A program made the translations under genes and the position numbers. A model generated the notes under the pieces. It was not told where the DNA came from and did not search any database. It saw nothing but the letters and a program-made list of their open reading frames with translations. From Atopostipes sp963558565 (GTDB taxonomy: Bacteria; Bacillota; Bacilli; Lactobacillales; Carnobacteriaceae_A), in NCBI GenBank assembly GCA_963558565.1, contig CAUWGX010000002.1:219331-283330 (forward strand): 64,000 bases of DNA. Reading direction: 5' to 3'. This document shows positions 52,398 to 60,345 of this stretch, piece after piece (within the stretch, counting starts at the first letter, position 1; each line of letters begins with the position of its first letter).

Positions 52398-52434
52398 AAA
52401 AAGCTGCTCAATCTATAGATTGGGCAACTTTTTT
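52398..52434 (+). terminator. Orphan terminator after the decayed gene
   Basis: TGCTCAATC pairs with GATTGGGCA within a longer A/T-flanked stem, followed by T6. Confidence 0.75.
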
Positions 52435-52506
52435 GAGGGATAAATATTTATTTTCTAAGCATTGCCTGGAATTTTCCGCTTATTTATCTTATATGGATTT
52501 ATGCCC

Positions 52507-53424
52507 TTAAGTAATCGGCGTGAAGTGTTTATCTAAAGCCTTCATTAAATCATCTTTAGAAATTTGATAGTCAAAGAAATGTAGCAGATTATAAACTTCT
52601 AAGGGCTTATCGTTATTCAACACGCCATATTCGCAAATAGTCCGCACAATAGTTTCCTCGAAAGACTCGTGCATCCCACAAGCACAAGAAATATAAGGAT
52701 CGCCAATGTTGATCTCAAAGCTCCCACAGTGACAACAGACAATTCCTTTATAGAGGTGTTGATGTATCCCAGTTGGGACTTCCATGGGCTGCATTGGGAA
52801 ATGTCGATCGATTTGACCAAGCCAACTTAAATGCATCGGACGATTCATAGCTGGACCGTTATAGTCTTTTTCCTCTTGAATAATACGTTTTAGATAGTTA
52901 TCGAGTTGATCAGCTGTCACAATTTCGATCGCTTCATTTTTTTGCTCGCTAATGACTTCATTATGAGGATTCGGAAAAAGGGCAGCTCCTTGAATATTTA
53001 TTTGTACAGCATTCTTTACAGCATCTTTTTTTAATTGTGAAGTTATTTGGTTGATCTTCTCGATAGGATGACCGTCAAATTTTTGGCCATTCAATTTACA
53101 TACAGAGTCCTCAATTTCGAATACCCCTTCATAGTCATTGATCTCAAAAGAATAGATGCCTGCTCTCGTCATCAGTAAAAGATCACACTCGATCATTTCA
53201 TGAGCATCTAACGCTAAGTCTGTCATATAAAACCAATGCTCTTTCGCATAATAGTGAATAATTTTTAAGACCTTATTGACCCCTGTTTCTTTTGCCTCAA
53301 GTTGTTGGAGCATCGTTGAAAAGTATTCATTTAATTCTGTACGTTTATCTAGTTCTCTTAAGACATCTAAATTCGTTGCATATTCTTCTTTCTCCAGATG
53401 TCTTTCATTATAAATTTTTCTCAT
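52507..53424 (-). CDS. NERD-domain protein with a zinc-ribbon-like cluster
   Basis: A 305-residue protein. Residues about 40-180 match the nuclease-related domain (NERD), with ECDLLLMTRAGIYSFEINDYEG holding the core acidic residues and HPIEKINQ following. Near residue 235, CCHCGSFEI and SCACG form a four-cysteine pattern like a zinc ribbon. NERD proteins are thought to act on DNA, but the function is not established. It is a single gene, divergent from xpt. Confidence 0.72.
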   Translation of the reverse strand: MRKIYNERHLEKEEYATNLDVLRELDKRTELNEYFSTMLQQLEAKETGVNKVLKIIHYYAKEHWFYMTDLALDAHEMIECDLLLMTRAGIYSFEINDYEGVFEIEDSVCKLNGQKFDGHPIEKINQITSQLKKDAVKNAVQINIQGAALFPNPHNEVISEQKNEAIEIVTADQLDNYLKRIIQEEKDYNGPAMNRPMHLSWLGQIDRHFPMQPMEVPTGIHQHLYKGIVCCHCGSFEINIGDPYISCACGMHESFEETIVRTICEYGVLNNDKPLEVYNLLHFFDYQISKDDLMKALDKHFTPIT

Positions 53425-53501
53425 CGTAAAACCCCCTTACTATATATATTGCCCAAAAATTTGAATTTTCACGAAAAAACTTTTAAAAAGTTACAGTCTT
53501 T

Positions 53502-53580
53502 TGTATTGTTCGTATATAGCGAACGAAAATAAATATATTATAAACAAAAAGAATATATATGATTTTTTACCGAACATTAT
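53502..53580. promoter_or_regulatory. PurBox-like sites upstream of xpt
   Basis: A palindrome GTTCG/CGAAC (53508-53524) forms two opposed PurBox-like sites, one on the minus strand reading ACGAACAAT. A further site, TACCGAACATTAT, is at 53568-53580, touching the -35. These match the PurR consensus around CCGAAC, so purine-dependent control of xpt-pbuX is likely. Confidence 0.5.
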
Positions 53581-53581
53581 C

Positions 53582-53610
53582 TTGCTTTTGAAAAGCAAAT
53601 ATTATATAAT
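53582..53610 (+). promoter_or_regulatory. Promoter of xpt-pbuX
   Basis: TTGCTT (53582-53587), 17 bases, TATAAT (53605-53610). The -35 lies in a perfect 17-bp palindrome, TTGCTTTT and AAAAGCAA around G (53582-53598), a possible operator. The leader is only about 24 bases. Confidence 0.65.
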
Positions 53611-53640
53611 ACCGGCATATTCAAAGGAGGATTTCATTCA

Positions 53641-54240
53641 ATGAGTTATTTAAAAGAAAAAATTCTAAAAGACGGGATCGTTTTGAACAATGATGTACTA
53701 AAGGTGGATTCCTTTTTAAACCACCAAATTGACCCGACAGTAATGAAGGAAAGCAGTAATGAATTTATCGAGTATTTTAAAGATAAAGAGATTACAAAAG
53801 TTATGACGATTGAAGCATCAGGTATTGCTCCGGCTATTCGGGTGGCTTCGCAGTTAGATGTGCCGATGTTATTTGCGAAGAAAACGGAACCTTCTACGCT
53901 TTCAAATGAAGATCAATATGAAACGAATGTACATAGTTTTACTAAAAATAAAACGAGCCGTGTACTTGTTTCTAAAAAGTATTTAGCCCCGGATGATAAA
54001 GTATTAATTATTGATGATTTCCTTGCGAACGGTGAAGCAGCGCTTGGCCTCATTGATTTAGTCGAACAAGCTGAGGCGGAAGTAGCGGGCGTTGGAATTT
54101 GTGTCGAAAAATCTTTCCAACCTGGACGTGCGAAATTAGAAGAAAAAGGCATCGATATTTTCTCCATTTGTCGCATTGCTTCTTTAGAAAATAATGCAGT
54201 CACATTCGTCGAGGAGGCGACGGCCAATGAAGAATATTAA
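53641..54240 (+). CDS. xpt: Xanthine phosphoribosyltransferase
   Basis: A 199-residue type I phosphoribosyltransferase that makes XMP from xanthine and PRPP. The N-terminal LKEKILKDG and the EASGIAPAI segment are typical, and the PRPP loop is VLIIDDFLANGEAA near residue 122. Length is normal. It follows AAAGGAGG and overlaps the start of the permease gene by 14 bases, the standard salvage pair. PurBox-like sites, not a purine riboswitch, precede it. Confidence 0.95.
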   Translation: MSYLKEKILKDGIVLNNDVLKVDSFLNHQIDPTVMKESSNEFIEYFKDKEITKVMTIEASGIAPAIRVASQLDVPMLFAKKTEPSTLSNEDQYETNVHSFTKNKTSRVLVSKKYLAPDDKVLIIDDFLANGEAALGLIDLVEQAEAEVAGVGICVEKSFQPGRAKLEEKGIDIFSICRIASLENNAVTFVEEATANEEY

Positions 54241-55510
54241 TTTTAAAGAAATGTTGAATGGGAAAAACCTTGCGCTAAGTTTCCAGCATTTATTAGCGAT
54301 GTATGCAGGAGCGATTGTCGTTCCGATTATTATTGCCGGAGCACTTGATTATACGCCGGCGCAAACGTCTTATATTATTGCGGCAGATATTGCTATTTGT
54401 GCAATTGCGACGCTTTTACAAGTGTATAAAGGGAAATACATTGGGATTGGTCTTCCGGTGGTTATGGCGACTGCTTTTACAGGAATTGGACCGATTGTTC
54501 AAGCGGGTACAGAGTACGGACCGGCGACCGCTTATGGCGCTGTTTTTGCTGCGGGAGTTATTATGTTACTTTTAGCTCCGATTTTTGCGAAACTCAATCG
54601 TTTATTTCCAACCTTGGTTACGGGCATCGTGGTTTCGCTGATCGGCCTCACATTAATTCCAGTGGCGATTAATTATTTAGCGGGTGGCGATGATGCGAGC
54701 AACTACGGCAGTATGGAGAATCTGATTGTAGGTAGTGTCACTTTTGTCATTATTTTATTATTATATCGTTATACAAAAGGTTTCGTGCAGTCTATTTCTA
54801 TATTAATCGGGATGCTTGGTGGAATGGTAGTTGCAGGCTTTTTTGGTCAACTTGATTTTTCCTCTGTGCAGTCAGCTTCTTGGTTTCAATTGCCTGTCCC
54901 TTTTGGGATCACGCACTTAGAATTTGAGCTTGGAAGTATTGTGAGTTTAGTCATTGTTGGAATTGTCACGATTATTGAGTCTACCGGTAATTATTTAGCG
55001 CTAGGGAGTATGATGGACAAAAAATTAGAAGAAGCTGATTTGAGAAAAGGATATTTCTCAGCGGCCATTGCTTATATGCTAAGTGGTATTTTTAATACCA
55101 ATCCTCAATCGGCTTTTTCGCAGAATTTAGGTGTCATTCAAATGTCTGGTGTGAAAAAACGCGAAGTCATTTTAAATCTAGTGATTTTAATGTTGATTGC
55201 CGGATTTATTCCTAAAATTGGAATTATCGCAACAGCCGTTCCGACGCCAGTCCTTGGTGGAGCTATGATCTTTTTATTTGGAAATGTTGTTGCTTATGGA
55301 ATTAGTGTCATTGGCTCAGTCGATTTAAGTGGAAATAATGCCTTAATTGTAGGAGCAGCTATTGTTGTTGGAGTCGGAGTCACAGTAAAACCAGAAGCTT
55401 TTGTGCAACTTCCCTCATGGATTTCTTGGATTACAAGTAGTGGGATCGTCGCAGGAACTATTGTTGCCGTCTTTCTAAATTTATTCTTTAATGGCTTAGA
55501 TGAAAATTAA
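54227..55510 (+). CDS. pbuX: Xanthine permease
   Basis: A 427-residue importer of the NCS2 (UraA/PbuX) family with about 14 membrane segments. The typical blocks are LSFQHLLAMYAGAIVVP at the start, GIGLPVVMATAFTGIGP, STGNYLALG and NTNPQSAFSQNLGVIQMSGV in the middle. The ATG at 54227 lies inside the end of xpt with GAGGAGG upstream, so translation is coupled. Substrate is inferred from the xpt pairing. Confidence 0.93.
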   Translation: MKNINFKEMLNGKNLALSFQHLLAMYAGAIVVPIIIAGALDYTPAQTSYIIAADIAICAIATLLQVYKGKYIGIGLPVVMATAFTGIGPIVQAGTEYGPATAYGAVFAAGVIMLLLAPIFAKLNRLFPTLVTGIVVSLIGLTLIPVAINYLAGGDDASNYGSMENLIVGSVTFVIILLLYRYTKGFVQSISILIGMLGGMVVAGFFGQLDFSSVQSASWFQLPVPFGITHLEFELGSIVSLVIVGIVTIIESTGNYLALGSMMDKKLEEADLRKGYFSAAIAYMLSGIFNTNPQSAFSQNLGVIQMSGVKKREVILNLVILMLIAGFIPKIGIIATAVPTPVLGGAMIFLFGNVVAYGISVIGSVDLSGNNALIVGAAIVVGVGVTVKPEAFVQLPSWISWITSSGIVAGTIVAVFLNLFFNGLDEN

Positions 55511-55522
55511 AAACGTTCATTA

Positions 55523-55575
55523 GAATAAAACACCGATTTCTTCTATGAGATGAAGAAGTTGGTGTTTTTTATTCT
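55523..55575 (+). terminator. Terminator after pbuX
   Basis: A long stem joining AAAACACC and GGTGTTTT with an imperfect inner part, then a T run. Confidence 0.8.
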
Positions 55576-55723
55576 AAATAAGGCCATGAGTTTAGAGAGT
55601 TGAAGCCACCTGAAAATTGACCTATAATGAGGAGAAGAGTTAAAAAAGCTATTCTTTTTAAATATACGTTTATATTTCAGAAGAGAGTATGATGATAAAA
55701 TACGAAAATAGAGGTTTCATAGA

Positions 55724-56479
55724 ATGAAAAAAATAATTACTGGTCCCATTCGTTTTTATAAAAAATATATCTCACCCTTAACGCCCCCTAGTTGTCGCTA
55801 TCATCCGACCTGTTCTACGTATGCCTTACAAGCAGTCGAAAAGCATGGTGCCGCAAAAGGTGGGGTTATGGGGCTTGCTCGTATCTTACGTTGCAATCCT
55901 TTCGTCGAGGGGGGAGTTGATGAAGTTCCTGATTATTTCACAGTTCGTCGTAATCCGGATAATATCGATGACTTATATATTCCAGAACATTTAATGCCGG
56001 TAGATAAAGAGACCCGTGAAAATCTGGAACGCTTATTGGAACGATACGAAGACCAATTGCTTATTCATGAAGATTTGCCAACCGCTCTCCAGATACTAGA
56101 AAGTATAGCAAGTCCTAAAGAAATAACGGTCTCAGAAATCAAAGCTCATTTTCCTAAAGATATTTTGCATGACTTAGAAGAAACGGAAATTTTTCCTGAT
56201 TTAGAGGCAGCAGAATTCCAATACTTTACCCTAGAAAAAACAGAAAAAAATATTCCTTATCTAATAGACATTGAACCTTATTTTGAGGATACCAAATGGG
56301 GATTAAAGTCTCCTTTAGTTGTTTTAGAAAAGACAGGAATTTGGTATACCAATTTACCAAAACTGGCGCAAGATTTTTTAATCCAAAGAGGAGTGACTCC
56401 AAAAGATATTAAAAATAGAAGTTTTCATTTATGGTTAGTACTCAAAGCGTTAGAGGAAAAGGAAAAGCTGGAAGAATAA
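55724..56479 (+). CDS. yidD: Membrane protein insertion efficiency factor YidD with a long C-terminal extension
   Basis: Residues 1-75 are a clear YidD domain: FYKKYISPLTPPSCRYHPTCSTYALQAVEKHGA with its conserved cysteines, then GGVMGLARILRCNPF. YidD helps insert membrane proteins next to YidC at the inner membrane face. Usual YidD proteins have 70-100 residues, while this one has 251. The additional 165 residues are acidic and contain repeated-looking Leu/Glu segments (LERLLERYEDQL, LEETEIFPDLEAAEFQYFTLE) with no family recognised. It lies alone with a terminator on its right. Confidence 0.85.
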   Translation: MKKIITGPIRFYKKYISPLTPPSCRYHPTCSTYALQAVEKHGAAKGGVMGLARILRCNPFVEGGVDEVPDYFTVRRNPDNIDDLYIPEHLMPVDKETRENLERLLERYEDQLLIHEDLPTALQILESIASPKEITVSEIKAHFPKDILHDLEETEIFPDLEAAEFQYFTLEKTEKNIPYLIDIEPYFEDTKWGLKSPLVVLEKTGIWYTNLPKLAQDFLIQRGVTPKDIKNRSFHLWLVLKALEEKEKLEE

Positions 56480-56483
56480 AAGA

Positions 56484-56542
56484 ACCCAATAAAGTAATGT
56501 AGAACATTTCGTGCGGTCTACAAAATACTTTATTGGGTTTTT
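56484..56542 (+). terminator. Bidirectional terminator between yidD and thiT
   Basis: ACCCAATAAAGTA pairs with TACTTTATTGGGT, then a T run; on the other strand it serves thiT. Confidence 0.8.
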
Positions 56543-56557
56543 AGCTTTATGAGGTGA

Positions 56558-57130
56558 TTATTTGCTTTGAGGGAAAATTAAGCGTGGGACTCGATAAATA
56601 ATAAAAGCGACGATAGCGCCGACAATGATAAAGGTCGCCACACCACTAGCACCATTAATGATGAACGAATAAAGACCCGCATTCATCCCTTCTGGGGCAT
56701 AAATACTCCAATAAATAACCCCCGCAATAAAATGAATACCGTATTTCACAAAGACAGCTAAAAATGTACTCCAAGCGATGGCAATAAAAGCTTGGCGCCA
56801 TCTTTTAGCTGTGACTTCTTTTTGTACTTTTTTCCAAGCAATCCCAGCTAAGCCAGCAACAGCAAAAGCAAATAAATATTCGATCAACACTTGTAAAACA
56901 GAGAGCATTGTAAAATTACCTAGCGCAAGTTTGATGAATCCCCAAAGAAAGCCACTTAGAATTCCTGGTTTCCACCCACGGCGGTAACTTAAAATGATGA
57001 TGGGAATCATTCCTAGCTCTGCCTCAAAAGGTCCAATATCTAAGGGGATTAATGCAATAACAAAAGCTAACACAGCAAACATCGCAGCTTCAATCGAAAC
57101 GACTAAATTGTTATGTTTCGTTAATTCCAT
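56558..57130 (-). CDS. thiT: Thiamine transporter S component ThiT
   Basis: A 190-residue integral membrane protein with six helices, the substrate-capture unit of an ECF vitamin transporter. The conserved stretch IPLDIGPFEAELGMIPIIILSYRRGWKPGILSGFLWG and the later VKYGIHFIAGVIYWS and NGASGVATFI, carrying the thiamine-pocket residues, identify ThiT. The ATG at 57130 is used, with GAAAGGG upstream; an in-frame TTG at 57160 is less likely. A TPP riboswitch and a terminator precede it, which confirms the substrate. The shared ECF module genes are elsewhere. Confidence 0.94.
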   Translation of the reverse strand: MELTKHNNLVVSIEAAMFAVLAFVIALIPLDIGPFEAELGMIPIIILSYRRGWKPGILSGFLWGFIKLALGNFTMLSVLQVLIEYLFAFAVAGLAGIAWKKVQKEVTAKRWRQAFIAIAWSTFLAVFVKYGIHFIAGVIYWSIYAPEGMNAGLYSFIINGASGVATFIIVGAIVAFIIYRVPRLIFPQSK

Positions 57131-57157
57131 GTCTTTTTCCCTTTCTTTTAGGAGAAA

Positions 57158-57184
57158 CAAAAAAAACCGTATAAGCCTATACGG
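57158..57184 (-). terminator. Riboswitch-controlled terminator before thiT
   Basis: On the minus strand CCGTATA and TATACGG pair around a 4-base loop and run into T8, 28 bases before the thiT start. It is the expression platform of the TPP riboswitch. Confidence 0.85.
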
Positions 57185-57249
57185 TCCAAAACTTGTATGA
57201 AATCATCTAAACGAATCAATGCCGCTTACTCGCTATTCATAGAATCGTT

Positions 57250-57336
57250 TAAGACACTTCCTTTCGCTAGTATGAACTAGATCAAGTTCGAGGGTCCGCA
57301 TATGCATCTCAGCCTTCTTGGCTCCCCTAGTGCTTT
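57250..57336 (-). ncRNA. TPP riboswitch (THI element)
   Basis: Read on the minus strand: AGGGGAGCC, then GGCTGAGA near 57310, GGACCCTCGAACTTGATC, and CATACTAGCG followed by AGGAAGT. These are the conserved parts of the thiamine pyrophosphate aptamer in order. With TPP bound, the terminator downstream forms and thiT is shut off. Confidence 0.93.
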
Positions 57337-57350
57337 AATATGGTACTATC

Positions 57351-57379
57351 ACTCTACCGATCTCTGGGTGAGAAGTCAA
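57351..57379 (-). promoter_or_regulatory. Promoter of the thiT leader
   Basis: On the minus strand TTGACT (57374-57379), 17 bases, TAGAGT (57351-57356), just upstream of the TPP aptamer. Confidence 0.5.
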
Positions 57380-57409
57380 ATTTTTAAGAACTACCAAAAA
57401 ATATGAAAG

Positions 57410-58099
57410 CTAATTTAGATCAAGTGCAGAGGCATCGTGCGTATCAACGAGTTCACCAAAGACAAAATATCGATCGTTTGTATTTTTACCATCCACATAA
57501 TAACAATTCATCAATGAAATGACAGGTTTACCGTGTTCTTCCGCTACTTCATCCTCAATCCACTCCACTTCAGTAGGTTCCACAATCCGAGAATCAAAGA
57601 CCCGATATTCATAGACGGTTTCATTATCTGTTAAATAAACTTCATCACCTATTTCAACAGAAATTAAATCTCCAAATAAGATACTGTCATCGTGGGCGTA
57701 GTGGCCCGCGATCGGAAAGTTGCCTTCGCCCATTGTCAAATCCGGACGCATGGTTCCAACGCCCGCATGTAAAATATCATTGGTCACTCCATTAAACACG
57801 GTTAAGTTTGCATCGATGCTTGGAATATATAAACGGCCAATAATCAAGCTTTCGTCAATATATTCTGGCGACAAAACGGTTCCTGAGGCGTTAATTTCAT
57901 CAATACTATCAAAATCAAAGGAAGTTTCCGACTCTAAATTCTCTTGCATGGTTTCAGCGGCTATTTCTTCCGCAACCTGATTATTTTTTTCTGTTCGTTG
58001 ACCAATGCGCATCTGGTTAATCCAGGGGAGCGCTAAGATGAGAAGGCCTGCTAAAATAAGTAGGTAACTTAAAACGCGTAAAATTTTATTTTTGTTCAT
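57410..58099 (-). CDS. Class A sortase
   Basis: A 229-residue cysteine transpeptidase that fixes LPxTG proteins to the cell wall. A membrane anchor lies at about residues 8-27, then a charged linker; the catalytic domain has the His in PIAGHYAHDD, the Cys in SLMNCYYVD and the Arg in NDRYFVFGE, so it is complete. The ATG at 58099 is chosen because GAGG lies seven bases upstream; the longer frame has no such site. It is divergent from a two-component system. No LPxTG protein is encoded in this window. Confidence 0.9.
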   Translation of the reverse strand: MNKNKILRVLSYLLILAGLLILALPWINQMRIGQRTEKNNQVAEEIAAETMQENLESETSFDFDSIDEINASGTVLSPEYIDESLIIGRLYIPSIDANLTVFNGVTNDILHAGVGTMRPDLTMGEGNFPIAGHYAHDDSILFGDLISVEIGDEVYLTDNETVYEYRVFDSRIVEPTEVEWIEDEVAEEHGKPVISLMNCYYVDGKNTNDRYFVFGELVDTHDASALDLN

Positions 58100-58246
58100 T
58101 TTATTTCCTCTTCTTGATAGATTAGAATTGATATAACTATTATAAAACAAATGAATCCTTTAGGGTAATAAATGTATTCTAGCTAAACGTTAACAGATAA
58201 ACATGGTAAAATGGAAGTAACTTATAAGCGAAGAGAGGAAAGCAAA

Positions 58247-58936
58247 ATGCGAATTTTAATTGCGGATGATGATCGTGAAATTTGTGACTTATTAGAAATC
58301 TATATTAATAATGAAGGCTTTGAAGTCATTAAAGCTTATGATGGGCAAGAAGCTTATGATCAGTTTATAGAAACAGATCCTGATTGTGTCATTTTAGATG
58401 TGATGATGCCAAAAATGGATGGCTTGGATGTAGTGAATAAAATTCGAGAAGAATCGAAGGTGCCTATTTTGATGCTAAGTGCAAAAACAGCCGATATTGA
58501 CAAAATCCGGGGGCTTGCGCGGGGAGCGGATGATTATGTCATTAAACCCTTTAACCCCTTAGAAGTAGTGGCACGCGTGAAGTCTTTATTACGTCGGAGT
58601 TCTTATAGCGATGAAAAAAGCGCGGATGGGAATGAGATCGAAATTGGACCTTTAAGGATTCGGCGGGATCAACACGAAGTGTCAACGGTGGATGGAACTT
58701 TGATTCATCTGACTGTTTTAGAGTTCGGGATTCTCTATTTACTTGCGAGCAATCCGAACCGTGTTTTTAGTGCGGATGAAATTTTTGAGCGTGTTTGGCA
58801 ACAAGAGACCGATATTCCTTCAAAAACAGTGATGGTTCATGTGAGTCATTTACGTGACAAAATTGAAGAAGCAACCGGTGGCGAGAAAGTAGTCAAAACG
58901 GTCTGGGGAGTAGGCTATAAAATTGAAAAAGACTAA
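58247..58936 (+). CDS. Response regulator, OmpR/VanR type
   Basis: A 229-residue regulator. The receiver domain has the acidic pocket in IADDD, the phosphoacceptor in VILDVMMPK and the Lys in VIKPFNPLE; the C-terminal winged helix contains LTVLEFGILYLLA and VMVHVSHLRDKI. The ATG at 58247 follows AGAGGA. It overlaps the kinase gene by 14 bases. The pair resembles VanR/VanS-like systems and stands next to a D,D-carboxypeptidase gene, which suggests a cell-wall role; target genes are unknown. Confidence 0.9.
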   Translation: MRILIADDDREICDLLEIYINNEGFEVIKAYDGQEAYDQFIETDPDCVILDVMMPKMDGLDVVNKIREESKVPILMLSAKTADIDKIRGLARGADDYVIKPFNPLEVVARVKSLLRRSSYSDEKSADGNEIEIGPLRIRRDQHEVSTVDGTLIHLTVLEFGILYLLASNPNRVFSADEIFERVWQQETDIPSKTVMVHVSHLRDKIEEATGGEKVVKTVWGVGYKIEKD

Positions 58937-60092
58937 GGATAAACAAACAAAAAAATCAGGAATGCAATTAACCCCTTATGAAAAAGGTATCCTGGTGGGC
59001 GAAGGCTTTATAACGGCCGGCATCATTGCCCTTCTTTACTACTCTGCCTATCAAATTTTCCAGTTTCTAGTCTCTGCTTTCCCGAGTTTTTTTGAAGATT
59101 TTTGGTTTTTTGGCGATCTCTTCCTGGAAATGAAGGATCAAAGTTTATTAGAAGTTAATCCTTTTATATATATATTCCTGATTCTGCTAGCGATTGTGGC
59201 CATTATCTGGCGTCTACGTCGACGTTATCGTAACTATGAAATTCGACACATTATTTCTGAATTGCATTATATTGCGCAAGGTCATTTTGAACATCGTATT
59301 CCAGCAAGTAACGACACCGATTTACAAGAATTTATCGATAGTATTCATGTCCTTGTCGATTCGACGGTAGCGGCGATGGAAGAAGAACGCAGAATTGAAC
59401 AAACAAAAGACGAGTTAATCACTAATGTAAGCCATGATATTCGAACCCCTCTGACTTCGATTATTGGCTATTTAGGGTTGGTGGAAGAAAAAAGACATAC
59501 GACTCTTGAGGAAGGATACGGCTACATTCATACGGCGTATAAAAAAGCACGGCAAATGAAGCGGTTGGTGGATGATTTATTTGAATACACCACTGTTCGC
59601 CAAACAGATACCCCTTTAAATATCATTCAGTTCGATATGATTCAATTACTTGAGCAATTAGTGATTGATTTTCAAATCGAGGCGGAAAACGCAGGGATGG
59701 AGATTGAAATAGAAGCTCCTGTGGACCGTTATATCATGGAGGGAGACTCCGAAAAACTTGTGCGTGTGTTTAGCAATCTCCTTTCCAATGCATTGAAGTA
59801 TGGTAGAAACGGGAAACATATTATCATTGCCGTTAAACCTTTAGCGAATAATTATATTCAGATCATAATTAAAAATGATGGCGACCCTATTCCGAAAGAA
59901 GCACTAGAACAACTGTTTGAACGCTTCTATCGCGCGGAAATGTCGCGGTCGCAAGCCTCAACCAGTACTGGACTAGGCTTGGCAATTGCTAAAAGTATTG
60001 TCACGTTACACGCCGGAACAATTACGGCCGATACGAGCCCCGCATGGACGGAATTTATAATTGAACTACCGAAAACTGTGAAGGAAAAATAA
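58923..60092 (+). CDS. Sensor histidine kinase, VanS-like
   Basis: A 389-residue membrane kinase. Two membrane segments, at about residues 28-55 and 80-98, flank a short outside loop. A HAMP-like linker leads to the H box VSHDIRTPLTSIIGYLG and the ATP site NALKYGRNGK and STGLGLAIAKSIV. The start is a TTG inside the end of the response regulator gene with GGGAGTAGG upstream, so the two are coupled. The small sensor loop argues for sensing at or in the membrane. Confidence 0.88.
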   Translation: MKKTKDKQTKKSGMQLTPYEKGILVGEGFITAGIIALLYYSAYQIFQFLVSAFPSFFEDFWFFGDLFLEMKDQSLLEVNPFIYIFLILLAIVAIIWRLRRRYRNYEIRHIISELHYIAQGHFEHRIPASNDTDLQEFIDSIHVLVDSTVAAMEEERRIEQTKDELITNVSHDIRTPLTSIIGYLGLVEEKRHTTLEEGYGYIHTAYKKARQMKRLVDDLFEYTTVRQTDTPLNIIQFDMIQLLEQLVIDFQIEAENAGMEIEIEAPVDRYIMEGDSEKLVRVFSNLLSNALKYGRNGKHIIIAVKPLANNYIQIIIKNDGDPIPKEALEQLFERFYRAEMSRSQASTSTGLGLAIAKSIVTLHAGTITADTSPAWTEFIIELPKTVKEK

Positions 60093-60102
60093 ATCATTTT
60101 TG

Positions 60103-60144
60103 AACACTCCAAAAATTGTAAAGCGTCCTATTTGGAGTGTTTTG
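60103..60144 (+). terminator. Terminator after the two-component system
   Basis: AACACTCCAAA pairs with TTTGGAGTGTT, followed by TT and AT-rich sequence. Confidence 0.65.
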
Positions 60145-60345
60145 AATGATGCTGATTAATTTTGCAACATCCGCAAAGTCTCGTTTATTTCAGGGCATAT
60201 CTGTGTTATCATCTTAAGGAGCGAGCCATAAGAAACTTAATTGAGGGCTTGGCTTTTTTAGCATTCTTTTCTTTTGGTGTTTTCTGAAGAAATGAATGGA
60301 TTCACGCATTTAATAAAAGTTAAATATAAGGAGAAAGAATTAAAA

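Noticed and set aside
53425..53640. Purine riboswitch before xpt
   Set aside because: No aptamer core was found, and the best promoter leaves a leader of only about 24 bases.
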